64,000 bases of DNA from Conexibacter sp. SYSU D00693 (GTDB lineage: Bacteria > Actinomycetota > Thermoleophilia > Solirubrobacterales > Solirubrobacteraceae). The stretch lies in assembly GCF_017084525.1 (NCBI RefSeq), contig NZ_CP070950.1, positions 3,596,001 through 3,660,000 on the forward strand, written 5' to 3'. The notes under the pieces were generated by a model, which did no database searches, was not told the DNA's origin, and saw only the letters and a program-made list of their open reading frames with translations. This document shows, piece after piece, positions 11,781 through 20,414 of this stretch (the first letter of the stretch is position 1; every line of letters starts with the position of its first letter). Both the position numbers and the translations under genes were made by a program.

Positions 11781-12959
11781 GTGTCCGCCACCACCGCACC
11801 GCCCGTCCTCCCGCTCGTCGAGTCCGACGAGGAGCAGCTGCTGCGCCAGGGCGTGGCCGGGGTCGCCTCGCAGTTCGGCCCGGCCTACATGCGCGACCGC
11901 AACGAGGCGGGCGAGCCGCCGACCGAGCTGTGGGACGCGCTGGCCGAGAAGGGCTACCTCGGGGCCAACATCCCGGAGGAGTTCGGCGGCGGCGGGCTGG
12001 GCATGCGCGGCCTGGCGATCGTCGGCGAGGAGATCGCCCGTGCCGGCTGCAGCCTCCTGCTCATCGTCGTGTCGCCCGCGATCGCCGGGTCGATCCTCAC
12101 GCGCCACGGCAACCCCGAGCAGCAGGACCGCTGGCTGCGCGGCATCGCCGCGGGCACGACGAAGCTCGCCTTCGCCATCACGGAGTCCGACGCCGGCTCG
12201 AACTCCCACAACCTGGCCACGCACGCGCGCAAGGCCGGCTCCAAGTGGGTGCTCAACGGCCAGAAGACCTACATCTCGGGCGTGGAGGACGCCGACGGGA
12301 TCCTCGTCATCGCACGGCGCAAGCTCGACGACGGCTCGCTCGGGCTGCCGCTGCCGCTCATCGTCGACGTCGACGCGCCGGGCCTCACCCGCCAGCACAT
12401 CCCGACGGCGCTGCGCAACGCCGACAGGCAGTGGACGCTGTTCTTCGACGACGTCGAGGTCGACGAGGACCGGCTCATCGGCGGCGAGACCGGCGGGCTG
12501 GGCGCGATCTTCGACGGGCTCAACCCGGAGCGGATCATGGGCGCGGCGATCACGGTGGGCGCCGGCGACCTCGCGCTCAAGCGCGCCGCCGAATACGCGC
12601 GCGAGCGCGTCGTGTGGAAGACGCCGATCGGCGCGCACCAGGGCATCTCGCACCCGCTGGCCCAGTGCGCGATCGAGCTCGAGCTCGCGCGCACCCAGAC
12701 GTGGAAGGCGTGCGCGCTGTACGACGCCGGGCTGCCCGCGGGCGAGGCGTGCAACATCGCGAAGTACGCGGCCGCCGAGGCCGCGATCAGGTGCGTCGAC
12801 CAGGCCATCCAGACCCACGGCGGCAACGGCGTCGCCCTCGAGTACGGCCTCACGGACATGTACTGGGGCGTACGACTGACCCGTACTGCCCCGGTGAGCC
12901 GCGAGATGATCCTCAACTACGTCGCCGAGCACACGCTCGGACTGCCGAAGTCCTACTGA
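11781..12959 (+). CDS. Acyl-CoA dehydrogenase, second paralogue
   Basis: 392 residues. Acyl-CoA dehydrogenase signatures: IPEEFGGGGLGM, AFAITESDAGSNSHN, GQKTYISG, and QTHGGNG in the C-terminal FAD-binding part. It oxidises an acyl-CoA to an enoyl-CoA, passing electrons to ETF; the substrate is unknown. GTG start at 11781 is 7 nt after TAGGGT (11768-11773), whose first three bases are the TetR stop codon. It may therefore be transcribed both from its own leaderless promoter and by read-through from tetR. Confidence 0.87.
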   Translation: MSATTAPPVLPLVESDEEQLLRQGVAGVASQFGPAYMRDRNEAGEPPTELWDALAEKGYLGANIPEEFGGGGLGMRGLAIVGEEIARAGCSLLLIVVSPAIAGSILTRHGNPEQQDRWLRGIAAGTTKLAFAITESDAGSNSHNLATHARKAGSKWVLNGQKTYISGVEDADGILVIARRKLDDGSLGLPLPLIVDVDAPGLTRQHIPTALRNADRQWTLFFDDVEVDEDRLIGGETGGLGAIFDGLNPERIMGAAITVGAGDLALKRAAEYARERVVWKTPIGAHQGISHPLAQCAIELELARTQTWKACALYDAGLPAGEACNIAKYAAAEAAIRCVDQAIQTHGGNGVALEYGLTDMYWGVRLTRTAPVSREMILNYVAEHTLGLPKSY

Positions 12960-13029
12960 TGACGCAGGTGGCGCGGCGGGGGCCCGCCGCGCCGCGATGA
13001 GGACCTCCGCTCGCTAGGGTCGCCAGCCG

Positions 13030-13410
13030 ATGGACCCGGCCCGCGTGCTCCTGTGCGACGACGCGATCGGCTTCCCGCGGCTCGTCGCCGGGTGGCTCTC
13101 CGACGCGCCGGACCTCGAGCTCGTGGAGATGGTCGACCACGAGGCGGCGGGCCTCGCGAAGGCCGCCGAGCTGCAGCCCGACGTCCTGCTGCTCGACGTC
13201 GTCCTGCCCGGCGGCCAGATCACGCGCGAGCTGGTGGACCAGTTCCGCGCCGCCGCGGACGGCATGCGCGTCGTGCTCATCTCGAGCCTCCCCGCGGCCG
13301 AGCTCGAGCCGTTCGCCGCGAGCATGGGGGCCGATGGCTTCTGCACCAAGGCGACGACCGCCTCGGGGCTGCACGACGCGATCCGCGCTGCGCTCGGCGC
13401 GGACGCCTAG
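13030..13410 (+). CDS. Single-domain response regulator (CheY-like receiver)
   Basis: 126 residues and only a receiver domain: acidic pair D10-D11, phospho-acceptor D56 in LLLDVVLPGG, the switch residue in LISS and a Lys in CTKA. There is no output domain. It is convergent with the PAS histidine kinase whose stop lies 5 nt away, so the two probably form a phosphorelay. ATG is 9 nt after TAGGGT (13015-13020), so the transcript is probably leaderless. Confidence 0.85.
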   Translation: MDPARVLLCDDAIGFPRLVAGWLSDAPDLELVEMVDHEAAGLAKAAELQPDVLLLDVVLPGGQITRELVDQFRAAADGMRVVLISSLPAAELEPFAASMGADGFCTKATTASGLHDAIRAALGADA

Positions 13411-13414
13411 GCGC

Positions 13415-14953
13415 TCAGGCGCCCGGCAGCCAGAAGAAGAAGCGGCTGCCGCTGCCGGGCGACGACTGGACGCCGATCTGCCCGCCGTAGCGGTCGACGT
13501 GCCGGCGGGCGATGGCGAGGCCCAGTCCCGACCCGCGGTCGGCCCGCGCGCCGTCGACCTGCTCGAAGGCGCCGAAGATGCGGTCCTGGTCGGCGACCGG
13601 GATGCCGCTGCCGTTGTCGGTCACGGCGATGCACCAGCCGTCGCGCTCGGGCTCCGCCGCGATGGTGATCAGCGGCGTGTCGCCGTCGCCGAACTTCAGG
13701 CCGTTGGCCAGCAGGTTCTGCAGGACGAGCTCGACGCTCATGACGTCGGCGCTGACGGCGGCGCCCTCGGGCACGTCGAGCTCGACCCGCGCGCCGCGCT
13801 CGTCGATGGCGGCCTCGAGCGCCGCCACGACGCGCTCGACCGCGGGACGCAGCTGCACCGTCGCCGGCGCGGAGGGCACGTCGACGAGCCGCGCGTAGGA
13901 CAGGACGTCGGAGATGAGGTCGCGCATGCGCCCGACCGACGCGGTCAGCTGGTCGAGGACCTCGCGGCCCTCGGCGCTCAGCCGGTCGCCCTCGCGGCGC
14001 ACGAGCAGGTCGGCGAAGCCGGCCGCCGTGTGCAGCGGCTCGGAGAGGTCGTGCGCGGCGACGGCGGCGAACTGCTGGAGGTCGTGGTTGGAGCGGCGCA
14101 GGCGCTCCTGGGTGCGGCGCAGCTCCTCCTCGGCGGCGCGGCGCTCGGTGAGGTCGCGGGTGACCTTGGCGAAGCCGACCAGCACGCCGTGGTCGTTGCG
14201 CACGGCGGTGATGGTGACGCTCGCCCAGAAGGTCGAGCCGTCCTTGCGCACGCGCCAGCCCTCCTCCTCGTAGCGGCCCTCGGCCGCCGCGACCTGGAGC
14301 TCGTAGGCCGGGTGGTCCCGGTCCTTGTCGGGCTGGGTGTAGAAGATCGAGAAGTGGCGGCCGATCGCCTCCTCGGCCGCGTACTGCTTGATGTTCTGGG
14401 CGCCGGCGTTCCACGACGCGATGAAGCCGCCGGCGTCGAGCATGAAGATGGCGTAGTCGCGGACGCTGGCGACCAGGCGGCGGAACTGGTCGAGCTCCTG
14501 GTTGGCCTCCTGGAGCGTCGCCGCGCTCGCCCGCAGCTGCTCCTCGGACAGCCGGCGGGCGGTCAGGTCGCGGGTGACCTTGCCGAAGCCCAGCAGCGTG
14601 CCGTCGTGGTCGCGGATCGCGGTGATCGTGACGTTGGCCCAGAAGCGCGAGCCGTCCTTGCGCACGCGCCAGCCCTCCTCCTCGTAGCGGCCCTCCGCCG
14701 TGGCGATCGCCAGCTCGTCGCCGGGGTGGTCGCGCTCGACGTCCTCCTGCTGGTAGAAGGTCGAGAAGTGGCGGCCGATGATCTCGTCGGCCCGGTAGCC
14801 CTTCATCCGCTCGGCCCCGCGGTTCCACGTCTGCACGTAGCCCCGCTGGTCGAGCAGGAAGATCGCGTAGTCGCCGACGCTCTGGATGAGCAGGCCGAGG
14901 TGCCGCGCGAGGTCGGGCTCCTGCTCGGGGTGCGCCGGCGCGGCGTCGGTCAC
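13415..14953 (-). CDS. PAS-PAS sensor histidine kinase
   Basis: 512 residues from GTG 14953. There are two tandem, very similar PAS domains, each with a WNxGA core, an IGRHFS.FY block and a GRYEEEGWRVRKDGS..FWA PAC segment. They are followed by a short coiled coil, a HisKA domain with the phospho-acceptor in AAHDLSEPL, and a HATPase domain with the NGSGIP and GSGLGLAIARR boxes. No transmembrane segments, so it is cytoplasmic. TACGGT (14966-14961) lies 7 nt before the GTG; an ATG at 14983 is the alternative start. The PAS repeats look like a recent internal duplication. Confidence 0.88.
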   Translation of the reverse strand: MTDAAPAHPEQEPDLARHLGLLIQSVGDYAIFLLDQRGYVQTWNRGAERMKGYRADEIIGRHFSTFYQQEDVERDHPGDELAIATAEGRYEEEGWRVRKDGSRFWANVTITAIRDHDGTLLGFGKVTRDLTARRLSEEQLRASAATLQEANQELDQFRRLVASVRDYAIFMLDAGGFIASWNAGAQNIKQYAAEEAIGRHFSIFYTQPDKDRDHPAYELQVAAAEGRYEEEGWRVRKDGSTFWASVTITAVRNDHGVLVGFAKVTRDLTERRAAEEELRRTQERLRRSNHDLQQFAAVAAHDLSEPLHTAAGFADLLVRREGDRLSAEGREVLDQLTASVGRMRDLISDVLSYARLVDVPSAPATVQLRPAVERVVAALEAAIDERGARVELDVPEGAAVSADVMSVELVLQNLLANGLKFGDGDTPLITIAAEPERDGWCIAVTDNGSGIPVADQDRIFGAFEQVDGARADRGSGLGLAIARRHVDRYGGQIGVQSSPGSGSRFFFWLPGA

Positions 14954-14999
14954 AGGAGGGACCGTAGCGCCGCATGCGGCCACGCCGGCGTCTGCGCGC

Positions 15000-16583
15000 T
15001 TACGCGACGCGCACCGGGGCGCCGGCCGGCAGCGCCGCGGCGATCCGCTCGGCCAGGTGTGCGGCGTCGCGGCCGACGGCGGCGAAGCGCCCCGAGCCCC
15101 ACGTGTGCAGCCACGGCAGGCCCAGGACGTGGAGGCCGGGAACGCGCGTCACGCCGCGGTCGTGCGCGGGGTAGCCGGTGGCGTCGAAGGCCTCCGGGAT
15201 GCGCACCCACGACCAGTCGCTGCGAAAGCCCGTCGCCCAGACGACGGTGCGCACGCCGGCGGCGTCCAGGTCCAGCGCCCCGGGGGCGTCGGCGCTGGCC
15301 GGCGGTGCCCACACCGGGGAGTAGGGGACGGCCGGCGGGGCGTCGATGCCCTGCGCCGCGATCCACCGGTCGATCGTCTCCTCGATGCGGCGCTTGGTCG
15401 CGTCGGCGGCGTCGAGGTTCGCGCGCAGGTCACCGCCGGTCTGCAGGACGGCGCCCCGGGCGCCCAGCAGCCGGCCGTGCAGCGCCATGCCCTGCGCGGC
15501 GAAGGCGCGCAGGTCGATGTCGCGCCCGCCGTCGCGGCCCGTGACGTAGTGGTTGGGCTCGCGCCGCGCGCCCGTGCCCTCGGGGTGCTCGTCCACGGGC
15601 ATCTCGTAGTGGCCCATGTCCTCCAGCCAGGCGACGACGTCGCGGCCGCGGTGGAAGCGCGCGACGCGCGGTGCGCTGCCGACGCACAGGTGGACCTGGC
15701 GCCCGGCGAGGTGCAGGTCCTCCGCGATCTGGGCACCGGACTGGCCCGAGCCGACGACGAGCACGCCACCGTCGGGCAGCGCATCGGCGTTGCGGTACTG
15801 GGAGGAGTGGACCTGGGCGACGTGCGCGGGCAGCGCCGAGGCCAGCGGCGGGACCTTCGCCACGTGGTAGCCGCCCACGGCCAGGACGACGGCATCGGCG
15901 GTGAGCTCGCCCCGCGGCGTGCGCACGAGGAAGAGGTCGCCGCGGCGCTCCACGGCGTCGACGGCGACGCCCTCCAGGACCGGCGGCGCGAACGACGCGG
16001 CGTAGTCCTCCACGTAGGCGACGATGTCGTCCTTGACCATGAAGCCGTCCGGCTCGGGCCCGGCGTACGGGTGACCCGGCAGGCGGCACTGCCAGTTCGG
16101 GGTGACCAGGCAGAAGGCGTCCCAACGCTGGTCGCGCCAGTTCGAGGCGATGCGGTCGCGCTCGAGCACGACGTGGTCGATCCCGCGCGCCTTGAGGTGC
16201 CAGGAGACGGCGAGGCCCGCCTGGCCGGCGCCCACGACGACCACCGGGCGGTGGCCGCCCAGGCGCTCGGGGGCGGGGAAGCGCCGCCGGCCGGCCGCGC
16301 GCTTCAGCGACTCCACGACGACCGTGGCGTCCGGCGCCTCGGTGTGGAGCGCCGCCGCGTCGCGGATCGCCTCGGCCTGCGCCTCGGCCGCCGTGCAGCG
16401 GAAGCCGTAGCGCTCGCGCACGCGCTCGCCGGCGGCGTCGAGGCCCGCGGTCGCGCGGCGCACGAACTCCTCGGCCGGGTAGCGCCCTGCGGGGGCGAGG
16501 AAGCGCTCGATCGCCGTCGAGGGCGAGGTGCAGCGCTGGGCGGTGCCGTCCGGCCAGCGGACGACGAGGTGGACCTCGGGCAT
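15000..16583 (-). CDS. Fused MSMEG_0570-like / MSMEG_0569-like flavin-dependent oxidoreductase
   Basis: 527 residues with two modules. Residues 1 to about 90 (MPEVHLVVRWPDG... RERYGFRCTAA) resemble the small MSMEG_0570 family nitrogen-starvation protein, usually a separate gene. From about 113 there is a flavin monooxygenase-like oxidoreductase with GAGQAG at 118-123, a second dinucleotide loop VVGSGQSGAQ, and ATGFRSDWSW, matching the MSMEG_0569 family. The reaction is unknown. It is the last gene of the Nit1C-like operon. ATG has AGGAG 7-11 nt upstream, right after the hydrolase stop. Family assignment is from recall of motifs and context. Confidence 0.8.
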   Translation of the reverse strand: MPEVHLVVRWPDGTAQRCTSPSTAIERFLAPAGRYPAEEFVRRATAGLDAAGERVRERYGFRCTAAEAQAEAIRDAAALHTEAPDATVVVESLKRAAGRRRFPAPERLGGHRPVVVVGAGQAGLAVSWHLKARGIDHVVLERDRIASNWRDQRWDAFCLVTPNWQCRLPGHPYAGPEPDGFMVKDDIVAYVEDYAASFAPPVLEGVAVDAVERRGDLFLVRTPRGELTADAVVLAVGGYHVAKVPPLASALPAHVAQVHSSQYRNADALPDGGVLVVGSGQSGAQIAEDLHLAGRQVHLCVGSAPRVARFHRGRDVVAWLEDMGHYEMPVDEHPEGTGARREPNHYVTGRDGGRDIDLRAFAAQGMALHGRLLGARGAVLQTGGDLRANLDAADATKRRIEETIDRWIAAQGIDAPPAVPYSPVWAPPASADAPGALDLDAAGVRTVVWATGFRSDWSWVRIPEAFDATGYPAHDRGVTRVPGLHVLGLPWLHTWGSGRFAAVGRDAAHLAERIAAALPAGAPVRVA

Positions 16584-16598
16584 GGCGGGGCTCCTGGG

Positions 16599-17447
16599 CT
16601 AGGCGAGCAGCGGCTCGGCCGTGCGGTAGGTGTCCGGGCGCAGGTCGCGGATGGGCGACAGCGCGCGGCGGGCGCGCTCGACGGTCGCGTCGAGGTCGAG
16701 CGTCGTCGTCGCCAGGCCCGGGCCGGTGCCGGTGGCGGCGACGACGTCGCCGTTGGGGTTCGTGATGCGCGCGCCGCCGAGGAAGCGCAGCTTGCCGAAG
16801 CTCCCGGTCTGGTTGGCCGAGGCGACGACGAGCGAGTTCTCCGCGGCACGCGAGCGGTCCCACAGCTCCGAGCGGCGCCACTGGCGGTCGTCCTCGAGGC
16901 GCTCGGCGGCGTTGGTGGCGCTGCACGGCCAGGCGCTGAGGAAGCACAGCGCCTGGGCGCCGTCGAGGGCCAGCGTGCGCGACGCCTCCGGGAAGGCCTT
17001 GTCGTAGCAGATGAGCATCCCGATCCGGCCGACCGGGGTGTCGAACGCGGCGAGGCGGTCGCCCGGCGTCGTGAAGCGCCCCTCGTCGAGCGGCATGTGG
17101 ACCTTGCGGTGCAGGTGCAGGACCTCGCCGTCGTGGAGCGCCACGGCGACGTTGTGGCGGATCCCGTCGCCGCCGTCCTCGCAGAGGCCCACGCAGATCG
17201 TCATGTCGCTGCCGGCCAGCTCGGCGACGCGGCGGACCTCCGGGCCGTCGGGGTCCAGCGCCGGCGGCGGGTCGTCGACGGCGCCGTGGAGCGTCTCGAC
17301 GTAGCCGCCCAGCGCCGCCTCGGGCAGCACGAGCAGGTCGGTGCCCGCGGCGCGCGCCTCGTCGACGATCCCGGCGATGCGGGCCAGGCCGGCGTCGAGG
17401 TCGCGGTCGAACGGCGCGGCGGCGGCGGTGATGGTGATCTCGCTCAT
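16599..17447 (-). CDS. Carbon-nitrogen hydrolase (nitrilase superfamily) of the Nit1C-like cluster
   Basis: 282 residues. The superfamily triad is visible: Glu43 in LLVLPEAALGG, Lys115 in HLHRKVHMP and Cys147 in MLICYDKAFPE. The ICYDxxFPE context is that of amidase/carbamoylase-type members, not the CWE(N/H) of true aliphatic nitrilases, so a small amide or carbamoyl substrate is as likely as a nitrile. It starts at an ATGA overlap with the GNAT-AIRS gene and has an AGGAG upstream. Context points to scavenging nitrogen from an unknown C-N compound. Confidence 0.85.
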   Translation of the reverse strand: MSEITITAAAAPFDRDLDAGLARIAGIVDEARAAGTDLLVLPEAALGGYVETLHGAVDDPPPALDPDGPEVRRVAELAGSDMTICVGLCEDGGDGIRHNVAVALHDGEVLHLHRKVHMPLDEGRFTTPGDRLAAFDTPVGRIGMLICYDKAFPEASRTLALDGAQALCFLSAWPCSATNAAERLEDDRQWRRSELWDRSRAAENSLVVASANQTGSFGKLRFLGGARITNPNGDVVAATGTGPGLATTTLDLDATVERARRALSPIRDLRPDTYRTAEPLLA

Positions 17448-18832
17448 GCGGTGGGCTCCTGGGTCGGGGCGGCGGGGCCGAGCCCCGTGACGCCGGCGGG
17501 GATGGCGGTGGTGACGTCGCCGTCGGGCCAGCGCAGGCGCACGCCCGGGGTGCTCGTCAGGACGCCGCACGCCGCGCCGGTCGCGGGCCCGGCGGGCAGC
17601 GGCGGGGCGTCGCGGCGGTCGGCCGTGACCATCGCGAAGCCGGGGAAGCAGGTCAGCCAGTCACCCGCGTCGGTGCCGGGGGGGCGCGGGATGGCGGCGA
17701 CGTCGAGCTCCGCGCCGCAGCCCGAGGCCTCGGCGAGCATGCCGGTCGTCCCGACGACGCCGGCCATGGAGACGTCCTTGGCGGCGCGCGGGCGGGCGAC
17801 GCCGACCGCGTCGAGCATCTGGGCCAGCTCGTCGCGCGAGCGGCTGGTCGACGAGTCCCACTGGCGGTGGCCGTAGCCCCTGCGCCAGCCGCCGTGCAGG
17901 TCGGCCGTGACCGAGAGCGTGTCGCCCGCCGTGCCGCCGCCGGCGGGGACGGGGTGCGTCGTGCGGCCCAGGCCGCTGACGCTGAGCGCGGCGCTCACGC
18001 CGAGCTGCGTGTGGCCGCCGAGGACGGGGAGGCGGAAGGCGTCGGCGCCGGCGCGCAGGCCGCGCACGAGGCGCTGCGCGTGCTCGGCGTCGGGGGCGGC
18101 GAGGGCGTCGAGCGCCCCGACGGGGGACGCGCCCATGGCGGACAGGTCGTGGGCCGTGACGAGCATCGCGCACCAGGCGGCCCACTCCGGGTCGCCGTCG
18201 ACCATCGCCGGGAGGATCGCGTCGGTGCAGGCGACGAGGTCGCTGCCGGCGACCGGCACGCCGTCGTCGCCCAGCCACGGCGCCGGGGTGCCCAGCGCCT
18301 CGGCCAGCAGCGGGCCGAGCGGCGCCTTCGTCGACTGCGCCAGGGCGGCGAGGCGCAGCACGGGCCAGCGCATGAGGCGGTGGGCGGCGCCGCCGACGTC
18401 GAGGGCGCGGACGTCGTCCCAGCCGAGCCGCGCGAAGAACGAGGCGTGGCGGGCCTGGACGTGCGCGTCGAAGCGCAGCGCGCCGGCCCGGCGCGCCTCG
18501 CCGCAGGCCGCGCGCACGAGCGCCGCCCCGACAGCTCCGCGGCGCAGCCCGAGGACCTCCGAGCAGACCAGCCGGCTGCCGCGCCACCACCCCAGCGCCG
18601 GGTCGTCGCCGACGGGGTGCAGGCGCACGCCGCCCAGGACGTCGCCGTGGTGGTCGACGGCCACGAGCACCCGGATGCCGGGCGCCGCGTCGTGGTCGTC
18701 GAGGTCCTCGCGGGCGAAGAGCCCCTGCTGCTCGACGAAGGCCCGGCGGCGCATCGCGTGGTAGGCCGCGAGGCGCCGCGGGTCGTCCTCGGCGCGGACG
18801 ACGCGCAGGTGGGTGAGGGTCGCGGTGCTCAC
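17444..18832 (-). CDS. Fused GNAT acetyltransferase / AIR-synthase-like protein (MSMEG_0567 / Sll0786-Sll0787 type)
   Basis: 462 residues from GTG 18832, which overlaps the radical SAM stop (GTGA). Residues 1 to about 160 form a GNAT domain (AYHAMRRRAFVEQQGLF, VLGGVRLHPVG, HASFFARLGW). The rest, from about 165, is an AIR synthase/PurM-like domain (TDAILPAMV, MLVTAHDLSAMGA, LGGHTQLGV, AKDVSMAGVVGTTGML). Cyanobacteria keep these as two genes, sll0786 and sll0787. Role unknown; the PurM fold suggests ATP-dependent activation of an amide or formyl group, coupled to acetylation. Confidence 0.85.
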   Translation of the reverse strand: MSTATLTHLRVVRAEDDPRRLAAYHAMRRRAFVEQQGLFAREDLDDHDAAPGIRVLVAVDHHGDVLGGVRLHPVGDDPALGWWRGSRLVCSEVLGLRRGAVGAALVRAACGEARRAGALRFDAHVQARHASFFARLGWDDVRALDVGGAAHRLMRWPVLRLAALAQSTKAPLGPLLAEALGTPAPWLGDDGVPVAGSDLVACTDAILPAMVDGDPEWAAWCAMLVTAHDLSAMGASPVGALDALAAPDAEHAQRLVRGLRAGADAFRLPVLGGHTQLGVSAALSVSGLGRTTHPVPAGGGTAGDTLSVTADLHGGWRRGYGHRQWDSSTSRSRDELAQMLDAVGVARPRAAKDVSMAGVVGTTGMLAEASGCGAELDVAAIPRPPGTDAGDWLTCFPGFAMVTADRRDAPPLPAGPATGAACGVLTSTPGVRLRWPDGDVTTAIPAGVTGLGPAAPTQEPTA

Positions 18833-19890
18833 CCGCACGCCCCGCCGAGCGCCGAGCAGGCGCCGCAGGCCGCACAGCCCGCGCCCTGGTCGACGCCGCG
18901 CATCCCCGCCGCCTTCAGCGCCCGCGCGACCTTGCGCGTGACGCGCATGAGCGTCAGCGGGTCCGGCGCGGGGACGCCGTCGGCGTGGGCCAGCGAGCCC
19001 TCGAGCGGCCGGTAGGGGACGACGAAGGGGTAGACGCCCATCGCGATGAGGCGCTCGGCGCCGGCGACGAGCTCGTCGGGGTCCTCGCCCAGGCCGACCA
19101 GGAGGTAGGTCGAGACCTTGTTGTGGCCGAAGACGCGCACCGCCTCGCGCCAGGCCTCCTCGTAGCGCGCGAGCGACACGGTCGCCTTGCCGGGCGTCCA
19201 GCGCTCGCGGACCTCCTGGTCCAGCGACTCGACGTGGATGCCGACCGCGGTGGCGCCGGCGTCCTTGAGGCGCTGGATCCAGCCGAGTTCGACGGGCGGC
19301 TCGATCTGCACCTGGATCGGCAGGCCCGGCACGCGCTCGAGGATCGCCCGGACGCAGCGGGCGAGGTGCTTGGCGCCGCGGTCGGCGCCGTTGGACGTCC
19401 CGGTGGTCATCACGACCTGGCGGACCCCGTCGAGGCGCACCGCGGCCTCGGCGACCTCGGCGAGCTGGTCGGGGCGCTTGACCTGGGTCGTGGCGCCGGC
19501 GCGCAGGGACTGCTCGATCGTGCAGAAGCGACAGCGCGTCGACTCGGCGGTGTAGCGCACGCACGTCTGCACGACCGTGGTGGCGAGCACCTCGGTGCCG
19601 TGCAGGCGTGCGAGCTGCTCGTAGGGGATGCCGTCCGCGGTCTGCAGGTCGTAGAAGCGCGGGCGGACGATCGGCTCGAGCAGCGCGTCCTCGACGACGA
19701 CGCCGTCCCGGGTCAGGACGCCGCCCTCGCGCAGCTCGAAGGGCGAGCTCTCGATGACGGGCAGCGTCGCCGCCGCCCCGTCGAGGGACCAGTGCCCGTC
19801 GTCGCTGGGCCCCGCCCCCGCCCGCCGGGCCACCGGCGGGCGCGAGCGCAGACCCAGGACCGCGAGCTCGCTGCGCAGCTCGAGGTCCAC
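18829..19890 (-). CDS. MSMEG_0568-family radical SAM protein
   Basis: 353 residues. The cluster cysteines are C110, C120 and C123 (TCVRYTAESTRCRFCTIEQ), i.e. C-x9-C-x2-C rather than the usual C-x3-C-x2-C. GTSNGADRG, QIEPPVELGW and GIHVESLD support a radical SAM barrel. The extreme C-terminus adds C339, C342, C345 and C352, a candidate second Fe-S site. GTG start is 2 nt after the MSMEG_0572-like stop. The reaction is unknown, though the family is a core member of Nit1C clusters linked to cyanide assimilation. Confidence 0.87.
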   Translation of the reverse strand: MDLELRSELAVLGLRSRPPVARRAGAGPSDDGHWSLDGAAATLPVIESSPFELREGGVLTRDGVVVEDALLEPIVRPRFYDLQTADGIPYEQLARLHGTEVLATTVVQTCVRYTAESTRCRFCTIEQSLRAGATTQVKRPDQLAEVAEAAVRLDGVRQVVMTTGTSNGADRGAKHLARCVRAILERVPGLPIQVQIEPPVELGWIQRLKDAGATAVGIHVESLDQEVRERWTPGKATVSLARYEEAWREAVRVFGHNKVSTYLLVGLGEDPDELVAGAERLIAMGVYPFVVPYRPLEGSLAHADGVPAPDPLTLMRVTRKVARALKAAGMRGVDQGAGCAACGACSALGGACG

Positions 19891-19892
19891 GC

Positions 19893-20414
19893 CTAGAACA
19901 TCCAGGTCGTGTTGATGATCGCGCCCTTGCGGGAGTACTCGATCATCGCGTCCTGCATGTCCAGCGGGTGGCACGGGATGACGCCCTCCATGAGGTCCTC
20001 CTCGCGCGCGCCGTGCAGCGCCAGGCCGAGCCGGCACGCGAAGACCTTGCCGCCGTCGGCGATGAAGCGCTCGAGCTGCGCGTTCTCGTTGCGCATGCCC
20101 GGGAACAGCTCGTTGCCGACCGTCGGGAAGCCGCGGGTCTGCAGGCAGTTCAGCGAGCCGATGCCGAAGAAGTAGAGGCTCGAGTCGAAGCCCTTCTTGA
20201 GCGCGCGGATCGCGAGCAGGACGGCCACGAACGAGACCGAGGACTCGTGGACGATGCCGTGCACCATCCCGAGGTAGGTCTCGCCGGGCTCGGCCTGGTA
20301 GTCGGGGAAGACCTTCGTCTGCCCGTAGATCGCGTCCCCCATCTCCTTCGTGGGGTGCGGGATCTCCATCAGGCTGGCGATCTCTGCGTCGCTCAGCTTC
20401 GGCTCGACGGCCAT
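19893..20414 (-). CDS. MSMEG_0572/Sll0783-family nitrogen-starvation protein
   Basis: 173 residues, first gene of the minus-strand nitrogen cluster. Recognisable family blocks: GETYLGMVHGIVHESSVSF, GFDSSLYFFGIGSLNC, TVGNELFPGMRNENAQ and a C-terminal INTTWMF. It is a soluble protein of unknown biochemistry. Homologues are induced on nitrogen limitation and head the Nit1C locus. ATG has AAGGAG 7-12 nt upstream, so unlike many genes here it is translated from a leadered mRNA. In cyanobacterial loci a nitrilase gene follows directly; here the radical SAM gene follows after 2 nt. Confidence 0.88.
   Translation of the reverse strand: MAVEPKLSDAEIASLMEIPHPTKEMGDAIYGQTKVFPDYQAEPGETYLGMVHGIVHESSVSFVAVLLAIRALKKGFDSSLYFFGIGSLNCLQTRGFPTVGNELFPGMRNENAQLERFIADGGKVFACRLGLALHGAREEDLMEGVIPCHPLDMQDAMIEYSRKGAIINTTWMF

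Noticed and set aside
12913-13374. Minus-strand frame over the single-domain response regulator
   Set aside because: The plus strand encodes a receiver with all key residues; the antisense product has none.
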